A DNA stretch of 64,000 nt. Source: Georhizobium profundi. Lineage in GTDB: Bacteria > Pseudomonadota > Alphaproteobacteria > Rhizobiales > Rhizobiaceae. The notes below the pieces were generated by a model. It was not told the DNA's origin, did not search any database, and worked only from the letters and a program-made list of their open reading frames with translations. Every line of letters starts with the position of its first letter. Within the stretch, counting starts at the first letter, position 1. Where the stretch lies: assembly GCF_003952725.1 (NCBI RefSeq), contig NZ_CP032509.1:310001-374000 (forward strand), in the 5' to 3' direction. Shown piece after piece: positions 7,157 to 15,980 of the stretch. The translations under genes and the position numbers were made by a program.

Positions 7157-10100
7157 TCAGTGTGCCTCGCCCCAATTGTCGGCGGCGCGCGCATCCACCT
7201 TCAGCGGCACCTTCATGGAGAGCGCGGGCATGGCTGCGTTTTCCATGAGATCGGTGACGAGCTCGATCGTCTGGTCCACTTCCGCTTCGGGCACCTCGAA
7301 GATCAGTTCGTCATGCACCTGCAGCAGCATGCGGCCGGACAGGCTCGATTGTGCCAATGCCGGCTCGATGCGGATCATCGCCCGGCGAATGATGTCGGCA
7401 GCCGAGCCCTGGATCGGCGCATTGATCGCCGCGCGCTCGTTGAACGCCCGGACCTGAGGGTTCGATGAGCGGATTTCCGGGTAGTGCGCCCGGCGGCCGA
7501 AGATCGTTTCCACATAGCCATGCTCACGCGCAAACGCCTTGGTCGCATCCATATAATCGCGGATGCCCGGAAACCGCTCGAAATAGCGGCGGATGTAGTC
7601 GCTCGCCTCGGACCGCTCGATGGCGAGCTGGTTGGCGAGGCCGAAGGCGGAAATGCCGTAGATGATGCCGAAATTGATGGCTTTCGCCCGCCGGCGGACT
7701 TCCGACGGCATGCCTTCGATCGGCACGGAAAACATTTCCGACGCCGTCATCGCATGGATGTCAATGCCATCGGCGAACGCCTGGCGCAGCTGCGGAATAT
7801 CGGCCACATGGGCGAGCACGCGCAGTTCGATCTGGCTGTAATCGGCCGAGACCAGCTTGTTGCCCGGTTCCGCGATGAAGGCCGTGCGGATCTTGCGGCC
7901 TTCGGCGGTGCGGATCGGGATGTTCTGCAGGTTCGGTTCGGAGGAAGAGAGCCGGCCGGTGGTCGTCGAGGCAAGCGAATAGGAGGTGTGGACGCGCTTC
8001 GTCTGCGGATGAATGTAACCCGGCAACGCATCGGTATAGGTCGATTTCAGTTTCGACAGCTGCCGCCAATCCACGATCTTGCGCGGCAGCTCGTGGCCGA
8101 CCGCGGCCAGATCTTCGAGCACCTGCGCCGATGTCGACCACTGCCCGGTCTTCGTCTTCGAGCCGCCCGGCAAGCCGAGCTTGCCGAACAGGATTTCACC
8201 GAGCTGCTTGGGCGAACCCAGATTGAATTTCTCGCCGGCAAGTTCATAGGCCGCCGCCTCGTGGGCGCCCGCCCCTTGCGCAAATTCGCCGGACAGGCGC
8301 GACAGGATCTGGCGATCCACCGAGATCCCGCGCTCTTCCATGCGGGCTAGGACCGGCAGCAGTGGCCGCTCCAGCCGCTCGTAGACGTGCACGAGACCTT
8401 TGGCCACCAGCTGCGGCTTGATCGCGAACCAGAGTCTCAGCGCGACATCGGCATCCTCGGCGGCGTATTCGGTGGCCTTCTCGATCGACACGAAATCGAA
8501 CGTCACCTGCCCCTTGCCGGAGCCCGCGACCTCCTTGAGCCCGATGGTCTTGTGGCCGAGCCAGCGTTCAGCCAGCGCATCCATGCCATGGCCGCCGGAG
8601 CCCCCGAAACTCGCCATGCCCGATTCGACGACATATGACATCAGCATCGTATCGTCGAACGGGCCGATTTCGACGCCGTAGCGCTTCATCAGCAGCCAGT
8701 CATATTTCAAGTCCTGGCCCACTTTGAGGATGGCCGGGTCTTCCAGCAGCACCTTCAGCCGGGCAAGCGCCTCGTCGAAATTCACCTGCCCTTCGGCGAT
8801 GCCGCCGCCAAACATGTCGCCTTCGCCGGTACGGTGGGCAAGCGGCAGGTAGGCCGCCATGATATCCCTGCCGGAGGCATCCTTGCTGTTGCCGGCAACC
8901 GCGAGCGACACGCCGACGAGATCGGCCTGCATCGCATCCAGCGCATTGCTTTCCGTGTCGAAGGCGACGAGCCCGGTTTCACGGGCAATAGCGATGAAGC
9001 GGTCGAGCGTCTCCAGATCGGAAATGGTGACATAGGACGTTCGATCGATCGCGCTGGTTGCTGCCGTTTCGGCGCGAGTCTTTGCCAGCGCCTGAGGCGT
9101 CCAGGTCTCCGTCTTGGCGCTCAAGGAGGCACTTGCAACGGTTTGCTCCGAGCCGCCAGCTGCCTTTTGGGCCACCGTTGCTCCGCCCGAAGGCGCTGCT
9201 GCATCGCCCTTGTCGAGATCGGGTCCGTGGGCGTCAGCCCCCCACTGCACCTGGACATTGGACGGCTCGACGGCAGCCGCGTCTGTGCCGGTGGCTTCCG
9301 CGACCCGGCGCGTGAGCGACGTGAATTCCATCGCCTTCAGAAAACCGACGAGCTTCGGCCCATCCTGCGGATCGAGGCTCAATTCCTCGAGCCCGACATC
9401 GATCGGGGTATCGAGCTTCAGCGTGACGAGCTCGCGCGACAGCCGTGCCTGATCGGCGAACTGGATGATGTTTTCGCGCCGTTTGTTCTGCTTGATCTCG
9501 GACGCACGTTCCAGAAGCGTATCGAGATCGCCATATTCCTCAAGCAACTGCGCGGCCGTTTTCGGGCCTATGCCGGGGATGCCGGGAATGTTGTCTGTCG
9601 AGTCCCCGGTCAGCGACTGCAGGTCGATCATCTTTTCAGGCGGTACGCCCCATTTCTCGATGACCTCGGGAATGCCGATCTGCTTGTCCTTCATCGTGTC
9701 GTAGAGCGACACTTTAGGGGTAACGAGCTGCATCAGGTCCTTGTCGGAGGAGACGATCGTGACATCACCGCCCGCCTCGACAGCCAGCCGCGCATAGGTG
9801 GCGATCAGATCGTCTGCCTCATACCCTTCCTTCTCGATGCAAGGCAGGTTGAAGGCACGCGTGGCCTGACGGATCAGGCCGAATTGCGGGATGAGATCAT
9901 CCGGCGGGGCGGAGCGGTTCGCCTTGTACTGATCGTAGAGCGTGTTGCGGAAGGTCTTTGAGGAATAATCGAAGATCACCGCGAAATGCGTCGGCGTGAC
10001 GCCCACTTCCGTGTCGCGCGCCTCGACAAGCAGCTTCCACAGCATGTTGCAGAAGCCGGACACGGCGCCGACCGGCAGGCCATCGGATTTGCGCGTCAGA

Positions 10101-10174
10101 GGCGGGAGCGCATGGTAGGCCCGGAAGATGTAGCCCGAACCGTCGACAAGGAAGAGGTGATCGCCGTTTTTCAT
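7157..10174 (-). CDS. polA: DNA polymerase I
   Basis: A 1005-residue DNA polymerase I, somewhat longer than the E. coli enzyme, as usual in rhizobia. It fills gaps in repair and replaces Okazaki primers. The N-terminal 5'-3' exonuclease starts LFLVDGSGYIFRAYHA. A low-complexity Ala/Ser/Thr linker lies at about 310–380. The 3'-5' exonuclease keeps its acidic residues (VAFDTESNALD, GQDLKYDWLL, YAAEDADVAL). The polymerase motifs are DYSQIELRVLAH (A), RRAKAINFGIIYG (B) and QVHDELIFEV (C). All three activities therefore look intact. It is convergent with the SDR gene and divergent from the small secreted-protein gene at 10326. Confidence 0.97.
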   Translation of the reverse strand: MKNGDHLFLVDGSGYIFRAYHALPPLTRKSDGLPVGAVSGFCNMLWKLLVEARDTEVGVTPTHFAVIFDYSSKTFRNTLYDQYKANRSAPPDDLIPQFGLIRQATRAFNLPCIEKEGYEADDLIATYARLAVEAGGDVTIVSSDKDLMQLVTPKVSLYDTMKDKQIGIPEVIEKWGVPPEKMIDLQSLTGDSTDNIPGIPGIGPKTAAQLLEEYGDLDTLLERASEIKQNKRRENIIQFADQARLSRELVTLKLDTPIDVGLEELSLDPQDGPKLVGFLKAMEFTSLTRRVAEATGTDAAAVEPSNVQVQWGADAHGPDLDKGDAAAPSGGATVAQKAAGGSEQTVASASLSAKTETWTPQALAKTRAETAATSAIDRTSYVTISDLETLDRFIAIARETGLVAFDTESNALDAMQADLVGVSLAVAGNSKDASGRDIMAAYLPLAHRTGEGDMFGGGIAEGQVNFDEALARLKVLLEDPAILKVGQDLKYDWLLMKRYGVEIGPFDDTMLMSYVVESGMASFGGSGGHGMDALAERWLGHKTIGLKEVAGSGKGQVTFDFVSIEKATEYAAEDADVALRLWFAIKPQLVAKGLVHVYERLERPLLPVLARMEERGISVDRQILSRLSGEFAQGAGAHEAAAYELAGEKFNLGSPKQLGEILFGKLGLPGGSKTKTGQWSTSAQVLEDLAAVGHELPRKIVDWRQLSKLKSTYTDALPGYIHPQTKRVHTSYSLASTTTGRLSSSEPNLQNIPIRTAEGRKIRTAFIAEPGNKLVSADYSQIELRVLAHVADIPQLRQAFADGIDIHAMTASEMFSVPIEGMPSEVRRRAKAINFGIIYGISAFGLANQLAIERSEASDYIRRYFERFPGIRDYMDATKAFAREHGYVETIFGRRAHYPEIRSSNPQVRAFNERAAINAPIQGSAADIIRRAMIRIEPALAQSSLSGRMLLQVHDELIFEVPEAEVDQTIELVTDLMENAAMPALSMKVPLKVDARAADNWGEAH

Positions 10175-10325
10175 GCGCCGACGATTAGCGCGGCGACGAA
10201 AGCGAGTCTACACGGCGTCGCTTCGCCAACGCCGTTGTTGCGGCGCCCGGTGCCCATGCTTTCGACACACTCCATTGGAAAGTTCGCCTCCTACCGTGCA
10301 ACCGACGCGTATTGGAGCCGACAAA

Positions 10326-10994
10326 ATGTTCTCAGCCTTTGGCGACCTTGGCGCGCTGCGTGCTCCACTGGCTCTCGGCTATGCCGGGCTACTGGCTGCC
10401 TCGATCATGCCACTGCCGGCGGCCGCCCAGGACGCGCCAGCCACTGCCGTCATCACGAGCGACGAGGCCAAGGCCGCGCTTCCGGACGCCGAAAGATACC
10501 GGCTCGAAATTGAAAATGACGGGCTCAATGCGCAGCAAAGGCAGGACCTCGGCACGATGCTGATCGACACGATCGGAGATGCGCATTTCTTCGGTGCGAT
10601 CTATGCGTTTCTGCCGGAAGGATCGAGGCAGCTCTCCATCCATCTGCGCCGGCAATTGCATTCGATGGAAGCGGCGGAAAAATCCGCACTGGCCGACTGC
10701 GACGCCGAACGGAGCGAAGGAGACTCCGAGTGCTACCGGATCGGCCGGATCGTGCCGGAGAACTGGAGCGACGACGACGGCTCGTTGCTGTCGCACGAAG
10801 CCACCTTTGCGTTTTCCCAGAATGTGGACGCGCTTGAGGGACCGAAGATCGTTGCACGATCCCGCAATACGACCGCTTGGGCCATGTGGAGCGGCGAGGA
10901 TGTTCGCCAAAGAGCGCTGGACGAATGCAATGAAGCGGTCGAGGCCGGAGGGTTCGAACCGGATTGCGAAATCGTCATCGACGACGGCGCATGA
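10326..10994 (+). CDS. Exported protein of unknown function
   Basis: About 222 residues. The ATG at 10326 has GGAG 8 bases upstream and gives a plausible signal peptide with hydrophobic core YAGLLAASIMPLPAAA and a cleavage site near AAAQD; longer in-frame starts upstream would put a basic, Cys-rich tail before it and have no ribosome-binding site. The mature part has four Cys, and its end (AWAMWSGEDVRQRALDEC, then DCEIVI) recalls DUF4189-like repeats, though weakly. The next gene starts in its stop codon (ATGA), so the two form an operon. I cannot assign a function beyond an envelope or secreted protein. Confidence 0.7.
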   Translation: MFSAFGDLGALRAPLALGYAGLLAASIMPLPAAAQDAPATAVITSDEAKAALPDAERYRLEIENDGLNAQQRQDLGTMLIDTIGDAHFFGAIYAFLPEGSRQLSIHLRRQLHSMEAAEKSALADCDAERSEGDSECYRIGRIVPENWSDDDGSLLSHEATFAFSQNVDALEGPKIVARSRNTTAWAMWSGEDVRQRALDECNEAVEAGGFEPDCEIVIDDGA

Positions 10995-11311
10995 GCGGCA
11001 ATCATCCGGGGCGTGAGCCCATGGGGAATATCGAGCACCGCGCCGGCAATTCCCGTCAACCTGGGCACACGATCCCGGGCTTCGAAATTCTCGTGTGCTT
11101 CGCCGTCCTGATCGGTTGCATGGCTGCCGGGGCAGCTTGCTTTGCGCTTGGCGCTTTTGCCTTGCTGCAATGGGCGGAGGGCGATGCGCGCGGCGGCGAG
11201 ATCCTGTTCCTGGGCTTTGCCGTTCTCACCGGCGCCGTCGTGGGGTGCCTGGCAGGCATTGCGTGGTCGGTGCGCTGGCTGTGGGGCCGGTGGCGGATTT
11301 CGAAAAGCTGA
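10991..11311 (+). CDS. Small membrane protein of unknown function
   Basis: A 106-residue protein with a polar N-terminus of about 35 residues and two strong transmembrane segments (ILVCFAVLIGCMAAGAACFA and ILFLGFAVLTGAVVGCLAGI), ending in a basic tail WGRWRISKS. The start ATG overlaps the stop of the exported-protein gene before it, which supports both as real and translationally coupled. No family is recognised. A role together with the exported partner in the envelope is inference from the coupling. Confidence 0.65.
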   Translation: MSGNHPGREPMGNIEHRAGNSRQPGHTIPGFEILVCFAVLIGCMAAGAACFALGAFALLQWAEGDARGGEILFLGFAVLTGAVVGCLAGIAWSVRWLWGRWRISKS

Positions 11312-11617
11312 CGGTCAATCCGCCGGCAACGCCCCGCCTGGCATGCGATAGGCTGTCCCGGCGAGTGAAAGCCGCCAACGGGCTGGCGCAGAATATCTAC
11401 CAACAAGAGACGAGCATGGGCCGCTCGGTGACGAGCAAGGTTCAAAGTTAGTCCCTGACGGTTGCTTTGTGGCAGCCCCTCAGCCTCAATGGGATGAACG
11501 TCGCATCGTCCGCGGCGGTCAAACGAGCTTCCATTGGTCGCGCGTTCGTGCTGGAGGGAGGGGCGTTGCGATCGCATTTTGAAGGAGCGGCCCGCTCCAA
11601 GAGGGGATTTTGAGCTT
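11312..11617. other. Intergenic region before the AGCS symporter gene
   Basis: This 306-base gap has no convincing gene. I looked for a glycine riboswitch, which often precedes AGCS symporters, and did not find its conserved core. A short palindrome GGAGCGGCCCGCTCC at 11584–11598 precedes the purine-rich AGAGGGG near 11600, which is about 11 bases before the ATG and may serve as ribosome-binding site. The promoter of the symporter is presumably here. Confidence 0.5.
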
Positions 11618-13084
11618 ATGGATCTGATTACCGGCTTTTTCGGTCTGATCGAGGACCTCACCTGGGGATGGGCGCTGATCCCCATTCTCGTGGTGTTCGG
11701 CGTGTTCATCACGGTGATGAGCGGCTTCGTCCAGATCGAATATTTCACCCGCATGTTCCGCGTGCTCTCGGGCAAGAACCAGAGCGGCGATCCGAATGCG
11801 ATCAGCGCGCGCGAAGCGCTTCTGATCTCCGTCGGCGGCCGTGTCGGCGGCGGAAACATCGCGGGCGTGGCGGTCGCGATCACGCTCGGCGGACCGGGGG
11901 CGGTGTTCTGGATGTGGGCGATCGCGCTGGTCGGCATGGCGACGAGCCTCGTCGAAGCATCGCTGGCGCAGCTCTACAAACGCTCGAACGGCGACGGCAC
12001 CTATCGCGGCGGACCGGCGAGCTACATCATCCACGGGCTCGGCCACCGCTACCGGTGGCTCGCCGTCGTTTACGCGATCTGCCTGATGCTCGCCTTCGCC
12101 TTCGGCTTCAACGCGTTCCAGGGCAACACGTTTGCCGGCGCGGTGAATGACAGCCTCGGCGTCGACCGGCTGTGGAGCGGCATCCTGCTCGCCATCATCA
12201 CCGGCTTCATCGTCTATGGCGGCATCCGGCGCATCGCCAAGGTGGCGGACGTCATCATCCCGATCATGGCGTTCATCTATATCGGGCTGGCGCTCATCGT
12301 CATCGTGATGAACATCACGGAGCTGCCCGGCGTGATCTGGTCGATCATCGCCAATGCGTTCGGCCTGGAAGAAGCCGTCAGCGGCGGCGTGGGCGCAGCG
12401 CTGGCGCAGGGCCTAAGGCGCGGCCTCTTTTCCAACGAAGCCGGCCTAGGCTCGGCCCCGAACGTGGCGGCGACCGCCGATGTGCGCCACCCGATCAGCC
12501 AGGGCATCACGCAATCCTTCTCGGTCTTCATCGACACGATCATCATCTGCTCGTGCACGGCCTTCATCATCCTGCTCAGCCCCGTCTACCAGCCGGGCGC
12601 CGAAGGGATCGACGGGGTGGTGCTGACTCAGCAATCGCTGGTGAGCCAGGTGGGCAACTGGTCGCAGTATTTCCTGACCTTCGCGATCCTGCTCTTTGCC
12701 TTCAGCTCGATCATCTACAACTACTATCTGGGCGAGACGGCGCTGAAGGTGATGACGGGCGCACCGGCGGCGCTGCACGTGCTGCGGCTGGCGATCGTCG
12801 TGATCGTATTCCTCGGCGCGACGGCACCGGGCGCAACGGCGGTGTTCTTCTTCTCCGACCCGCTGATGGGCGTGCTCGCGATCGTGAACCTGATGGCGAT
12901 CATGATGCTATTTCCCACCGCGCTGCGCGTGCTCAACGATTTCCGGGACCAGCTGAAATCGGGCGTGGACCGGCCGGTCTTCCGGCCGACGGCGTTCCCG
13001 GATCTCGACCTCGACCACGAAGCCTGGCCCTATGCCAAGGCGAACCCCGAGACGGTGGTGGAGAGCCGGCCGACGGGCGTCTGA
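11618..13084 (+). CDS. Sodium:alanine (AGCS family) symporter
   Basis: A 488-residue inner-membrane transporter of the alanine or glycine:cation symporter family, which imports small neutral amino acids with Na+ or H+. Family signatures are SVGGRVGGGNIAGVAVAI near the N-terminus, GDGTYRGGPASYI in the first third and RRGLFSNEAGLGSAPN in the middle, with about eleven hydrophobic segments. The ATG at 11618 begins MDLITGFFGLIEDL; an upstream in-frame start would add a charged tail not seen in the family. It stands alone between the envelope pair and the convergent acetyltransferase. Exact substrate unknown. Confidence 0.92.
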   Translation: MDLITGFFGLIEDLTWGWALIPILVVFGVFITVMSGFVQIEYFTRMFRVLSGKNQSGDPNAISAREALLISVGGRVGGGNIAGVAVAITLGGPGAVFWMWAIALVGMATSLVEASLAQLYKRSNGDGTYRGGPASYIIHGLGHRYRWLAVVYAICLMLAFAFGFNAFQGNTFAGAVNDSLGVDRLWSGILLAIITGFIVYGGIRRIAKVADVIIPIMAFIYIGLALIVIVMNITELPGVIWSIIANAFGLEEAVSGGVGAALAQGLRRGLFSNEAGLGSAPNVAATADVRHPISQGITQSFSVFIDTIIICSCTAFIILLSPVYQPGAEGIDGVVLTQQSLVSQVGNWSQYFLTFAILLFAFSSIIYNYYLGETALKVMTGAPAALHVLRLAIVVIVFLGATAPGATAVFFFSDPLMGVLAIVNLMAIMMLFPTALRVLNDFRDQLKSGVDRPVFRPTAFPDLDLDHEAWPYAKANPETVVESRPTGV

Positions 13085-13106
13085 CGGCTCGACGACAGAC
13101 CTGGTC

Positions 13107-13131
13107 GGCGGCGGCGCCTTCAGCCGCCGCC
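13107..13131. terminator. Hairpin between convergent genes
   Basis: GGCGGCGGC and GCCGCCGCC form a perfect 9-bp stem with a 7-base loop, just after the symporter stop and overlapping the last codons of the convergent acetyltransferase gene. The T-tract on the plus side is short (GGCTTTG), so it may act in both directions but is not a textbook terminator. Confidence 0.5.
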
Positions 13132-13581
13132 GGCTTTGACGGCGATGTCGAAATGCATGACGTCCTCGCGTGTGCCGAGCCTGGTGTAGAGCGCCACGGC
13201 CGGCTCGTCGCCGTAATCGGCCTGGACATAGACGACCCAGGCGCCGCGCTCAGCGCCGATCGCGCAGAGCCTTCCGATCAGAGCGGTGGCGACGCCCTGC
13301 CTGCGATGGGCCTCGGCAACCGCAAGATCGTAGATGTAGATTTCCGAGCGCTGCTGCTCGAACTTTTCGAGCTCATAGGCGACGAGACCGCCGATCACAT
13401 CGTCCCCGTCCAAGGCCACCAGGGCATGCACGTGTTCGCGGGCGAGAAGCCGCGCGAGCCAGGCGTCGGCCGGCGGCCTGGACGCATAGCTTTCGGGATC
13501 GTCAAATTCCCGCGCGAAAAGGCCGTTCAGCTGGCGCGCGTGCGCCTCGTCACCCGCAGTGAGCCGCCTGATCTCGATCAT
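13120..13581 (-). CDS. GNAT acetyltransferase closely resembling AAC(3)-I aminoglycoside acetyltransferases
   Basis: A 153-residue GNAT protein. From memory of the family, its second half matches the gentamicin 3-N-acetyltransferase AAC(3)-I very closely: FEQQRSEIYIYDLAV, the acetyl-CoA loop HRRQGVATALI, then VYVQADYGDEPAVALYTRLG and VMHFDI. The N-terminal half (LFAREFDDPESY) also aligns. AAC(3)-I enzymes use acetyl-CoA to modify gentamicin-type aminoglycosides; chromosomal environmental homologues may have another natural substrate. Length agrees with the family (about 154). No integron or transposon is visible around it, so it looks like a chromosomal homologue, although it sits at the edge of a gene-poor, repeat-bearing stretch. 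Confidence 0.85.
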   Translation of the reverse strand: MIEIRRLTAGDEAHARQLNGLFAREFDDPESYASRPPADAWLARLLAREHVHALVALDGDDVIGGLVAYELEKFEQQRSEIYIYDLAVAEAHRRQGVATALIGRLCAIGAERGAWVVYVQADYGDEPAVALYTRLGTREDVMHFDIAVKAGGG

Positions 13582-14499
13582 CGATCACTCCGTTTCCTGT
13601 CGCCTGTCCGGTGCGCGGAGCGTAGCGCGGCCAGTCTTCGAGCGGGAGAGGCCGGCAGCGGAACAGGCCAAGAAGGAGGCCCATGCGGCTTTGCCCGGCG
13701 CGGCTTTCGCCGCCCGGGGGATGAAGCAGAATGGAGACGGGGCGCGCGAAGCGGGCCTCGATAGAAAAAGTAGGTGTGGCTCGCTTCGCGCGCCCCGCCC
13801 GACGTTTCACGGGACCCTCGTCCCTCTGGACCAGTCGACACCCTCTGCACCGTCGCCCTTTTGACGGGGACTTCATGCGGGACCGGACCTTCACGAGCGC
13901 ATGATGGCGCACTTCAGGCTCCCGGCGGGATCCTTCATGCGGCTTCGCGCGCTCAGCCCGGATCGAACGCCTCTCCACCGGCCGCATCGCAGCTCACGGG
14001 GATCATCGCTCGCTTCCGCACCGACGGCTTGTATGGACACGGAGCCAAAGCCGGTCGTAGTGCCGGCGGAGGCGCTGTCGGTCCAGCTCCAGGCTGCGGG
14101 CACCGTTCCCCACAACCGGAAGCGCCGTCCCCCACCCGCACCCGGACGTCTCACGAATGCTTCCAACCGGCGGGGACGAAGGGAGTATGGCACGGGGCGG
14201 AGGGGCGGGGAAATTGGGGAGCAGTTATGACTGCTCACGACCCCATTGCGGTCGTTCCGCTCGGTCTTGCCTACGGCTTGAAACCCGCCGTTCGAAGGCA
14301 TCAAATTTTCCCAAAAAATGCCACTGATTGGGAACCCCCAGCCGTTGTTACCGAGCACAGACGAGACAGAGATTCAAGTTGCCATCAAATATGATGTGCT
14401 AAAATTATCAACAGTCCGGCACGAAATATTCTAGACCCAAGGTACATCAGGTTCTGATTGCCAGATACAAATTCCGGCCGCATGATTTAATCAACACAC
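13582..14499. other. Gene-poor region next to the AT-rich block
   Basis: About 920 bases without a gene I can support. Open frames exist on both strands, but they are rich in Arg, Pro and Ser, overlap one another and lack ribosome-binding sites. The stretch holds the long inverted repeat at 13741–13794, a short one GAGCAGT-TATG-ACTGCTC at about 14219–14236, and becomes distinctly AT-rich after about 14380. It may be decayed sequence, or an intergenic repeat element marking the left edge of a transferred block. Confidence 0.5.
13741..13794. repeat. Large inverted repeat, 17-bp arms
   Basis: GGCGCGCGAAGCGGGCC at 13741–13757 is repeated in inverse at 13778–13794 with one mismatch, around a 20-base AT-richer loop. 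The stem is far longer than a normal terminator and has no T-tract. It resembles a palindromic intergenic repeat unit of the REP/RIME kind. No second copy was noticed in the window. Confidence 0.6.
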
Positions 14500-15366
14500 T
14501 TATTCGAATGAATGAAGGGGCGCGGCCGGTCCCTGGAGGTCGCGAGCCAAGAGGAACGGCAAAGCCGCTTCTGTTCCAACCCGCTCTACCGTTTCAAAAA
14601 GCATTGACGTTGAAATCTCGCCAGCTTCGAACGCATTCATGCCGAGCGCGATTAGATCGAGATCGACAAGTTCCGCCGGCTTCATCATCATGCGCCAGTG
14701 GAATTCATCTGCGCGAGCAGCATCGATCAGGTCCCTGCGCCGGATCGCAGCCGCGAATACAGTGTCCAGATCACGCGAGTTTGCGTCGTTTGAGCCGAAG
14801 CGATCGAAAAGCTTCAGATAGCTGCCTACCGGCAGGCCGGAGAGGCCGATGGTCGCGCTCGCATTAACCTGTAGCCGTCTGAATGCTACTTCGCTGGCAA
14901 AATGCGTACGTTCGATCCGCCGACCGCGAAGCGCTTGGTAGAGGTTCAGCAACTGCTGAGGCGATTGGCGCGAATCTTTTTCGAAAGGCAATGTGCCTTC
15001 TTCCCTCACGCGACGAACGTCTGGGTCCTCCGTAAAGGAGCTATGACCGAAGCGCGCGATCATATCCTCAGCGGCGAAATCGCCGCGATGCACGCGCTCA
15101 GGACTAACTAGACTTTGTAGCATATAGCCAGCGAAGAGCCCGATCGACGCGAATTCTGCTCCAGCTTTCGCTAGCAGTTCGCTCGCGACCTCTTTCTGAT
15201 CGAGCAGCAGGGCAATGATGCCGGCGTCGCGCCGCGCCGTCGCAGCGCAGGCCGTATCGAGCGGGCTTTTGCGCCGATCGTGCCAGTCCGCACGGTCGTT
15301 CAGGAAAATGATCCGCCGCCCCATTCGAACGCGATCAAGGCCGAGCTGCTCAGCATAGTCGGCCAT
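14500..15366 (-). CDS. Unknown protein, third gene of the receiver/ART-like operon
   Basis: 288 residues if translation starts at the ATG at 15366, which shares one base with the stop of the preceding gene (TGATG), so the two are probably translationally coupled. A longer frame extends upstream but runs inside the neighbour. The N-terminal part (DRRKSPLDTACAATARRD, IIALLLDQKEVASELLAKAG) has a faint resemblance to an ankyrin-type helical repeat; the remainder looks mostly helical, with no motif I recognise, no signal peptide and no membrane segment. As the last gene of a compact operon with a candidate ADP-ribosyltransferase it might be an immunity partner, adaptor or sensor. That is speculation. 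Confidence 0.7.
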   Translation of the reverse strand: MADYAEQLGLDRVRMGRRIIFLNDRADWHDRRKSPLDTACAATARRDAGIIALLLDQKEVASELLAKAGAEFASIGLFAGYMLQSLVSPERVHRGDFAAEDMIARFGHSSFTEDPDVRRVREEGTLPFEKDSRQSPQQLLNLYQALRGRRIERTHFASEVAFRRLQVNASATIGLSGLPVGSYLKLFDRFGSNDANSRDLDTVFAAAIRRRDLIDAARADEFHWRMMMKPAELVDLDLIALGMNAFEAGEISTSMLFETVERVGTEAALPFLLARDLQGPAAPLHSFE

Positions 15367-15977
15367 CAGAAAAGGTCCCGGACATTGATGATCGGGGTCG
15401 GCGCAATGAAGCCGGGGTTGGAGAATGTTGCGGCCAGCGTCGTCCTGCCGTTTTTGCCGTCCCACCACTCCACCGACCTGATCTGATTGGCGGGAATATG
15501 AACTTTAGCCGTGATCTCACCCTCGAGCTGGAATGGCGACCAACGATGGTGGACGTTAAGATCTCGGATTTCTTCGGCAACGGCCGAGAGCGGAACAGCC
15601 GGATTGAGCGCCACGAGAACCCAGCCGTAGAAGAGTGCTCCTGGGTGCTGCCCGGCATCGGTCGCGAAGTCGAGCGCCGTAGTCAACGCCGAATAGACAT
15701 GGTTCTGCGATAGTAGTGTGTCACGTTCCACGCAGCCGGAAGCAACGGAAATGAACGGTGTCTGCGAGCCGAAATTTGCGTAGTCGTGGATGTGCCGGTC
15801 GAGGTTGCTATCCGTCAGCACGGCGTCTATCTGACCCGGCGTGATTGCTCCACCGGGAATATTTCGCCACCAGTTTGATTGGATACCGCTTGCATTCTTG
15901 AGAAGGTCTTGCGCCGCTTGCCAGTCAAGCGCTCCTACCTCCCCAGATATCCCTTTCACGAACCACTGTATATACAA
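15366..15977 (-). CDS. Candidate ADP-ribosyltransferase-fold protein
   Basis: 203 residues. The TTG start at 15977 has a strong AAGGAG 7 bases upstream, lying inside the last codons of the receiver-like gene. Features recalling ADP-ribosyltransferases of the R-S-E type are an Arg at about 61, a strand FISVAS at 75–80 in the place of the S-T-S strand, and an E-G-E at 152–154 inside QLEGEITAKVHIPANQI, which looks like the ExE strand followed by the typical IP..I element. Long spacing, charged loops and no signal peptide suggest a cytoplasmic enzyme. The assignment rests on pattern memory, not an alignment. It might instead be an ART-fold protein without activity. Confidence 0.6.
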   Translation of the reverse strand: MYIQWFVKGISGEVGALDWQAAQDLLKNASGIQSNWWRNIPGGAITPGQIDAVLTDSNLDRHIHDYANFGSQTPFISVASGCVERDTLLSQNHVYSALTTALDFATDAGQHPGALFYGWVLVALNPAVPLSAVAEEIRDLNVHHRWSPFQLEGEITAKVHIPANQIRSVEWWDGKNGRTTLAATFSNPGFIAPTPIINVRDLF

Positions 15978-15980
15978 CGA

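Noticed and set aside
11312..11617. Glycine riboswitch before the AGCS symporter
   Set aside because: Such switches are common before AGCS genes, but the conserved aptamer core was not found here.
13559..14394. Several overlapping open frames of 100–200 codons on both strands
   Set aside because: They overlap each other, are rich in Arg, Pro and Ser, contain the inverted repeat and have no ribosome-binding sites or recognisable motifs; more likely non-coding.
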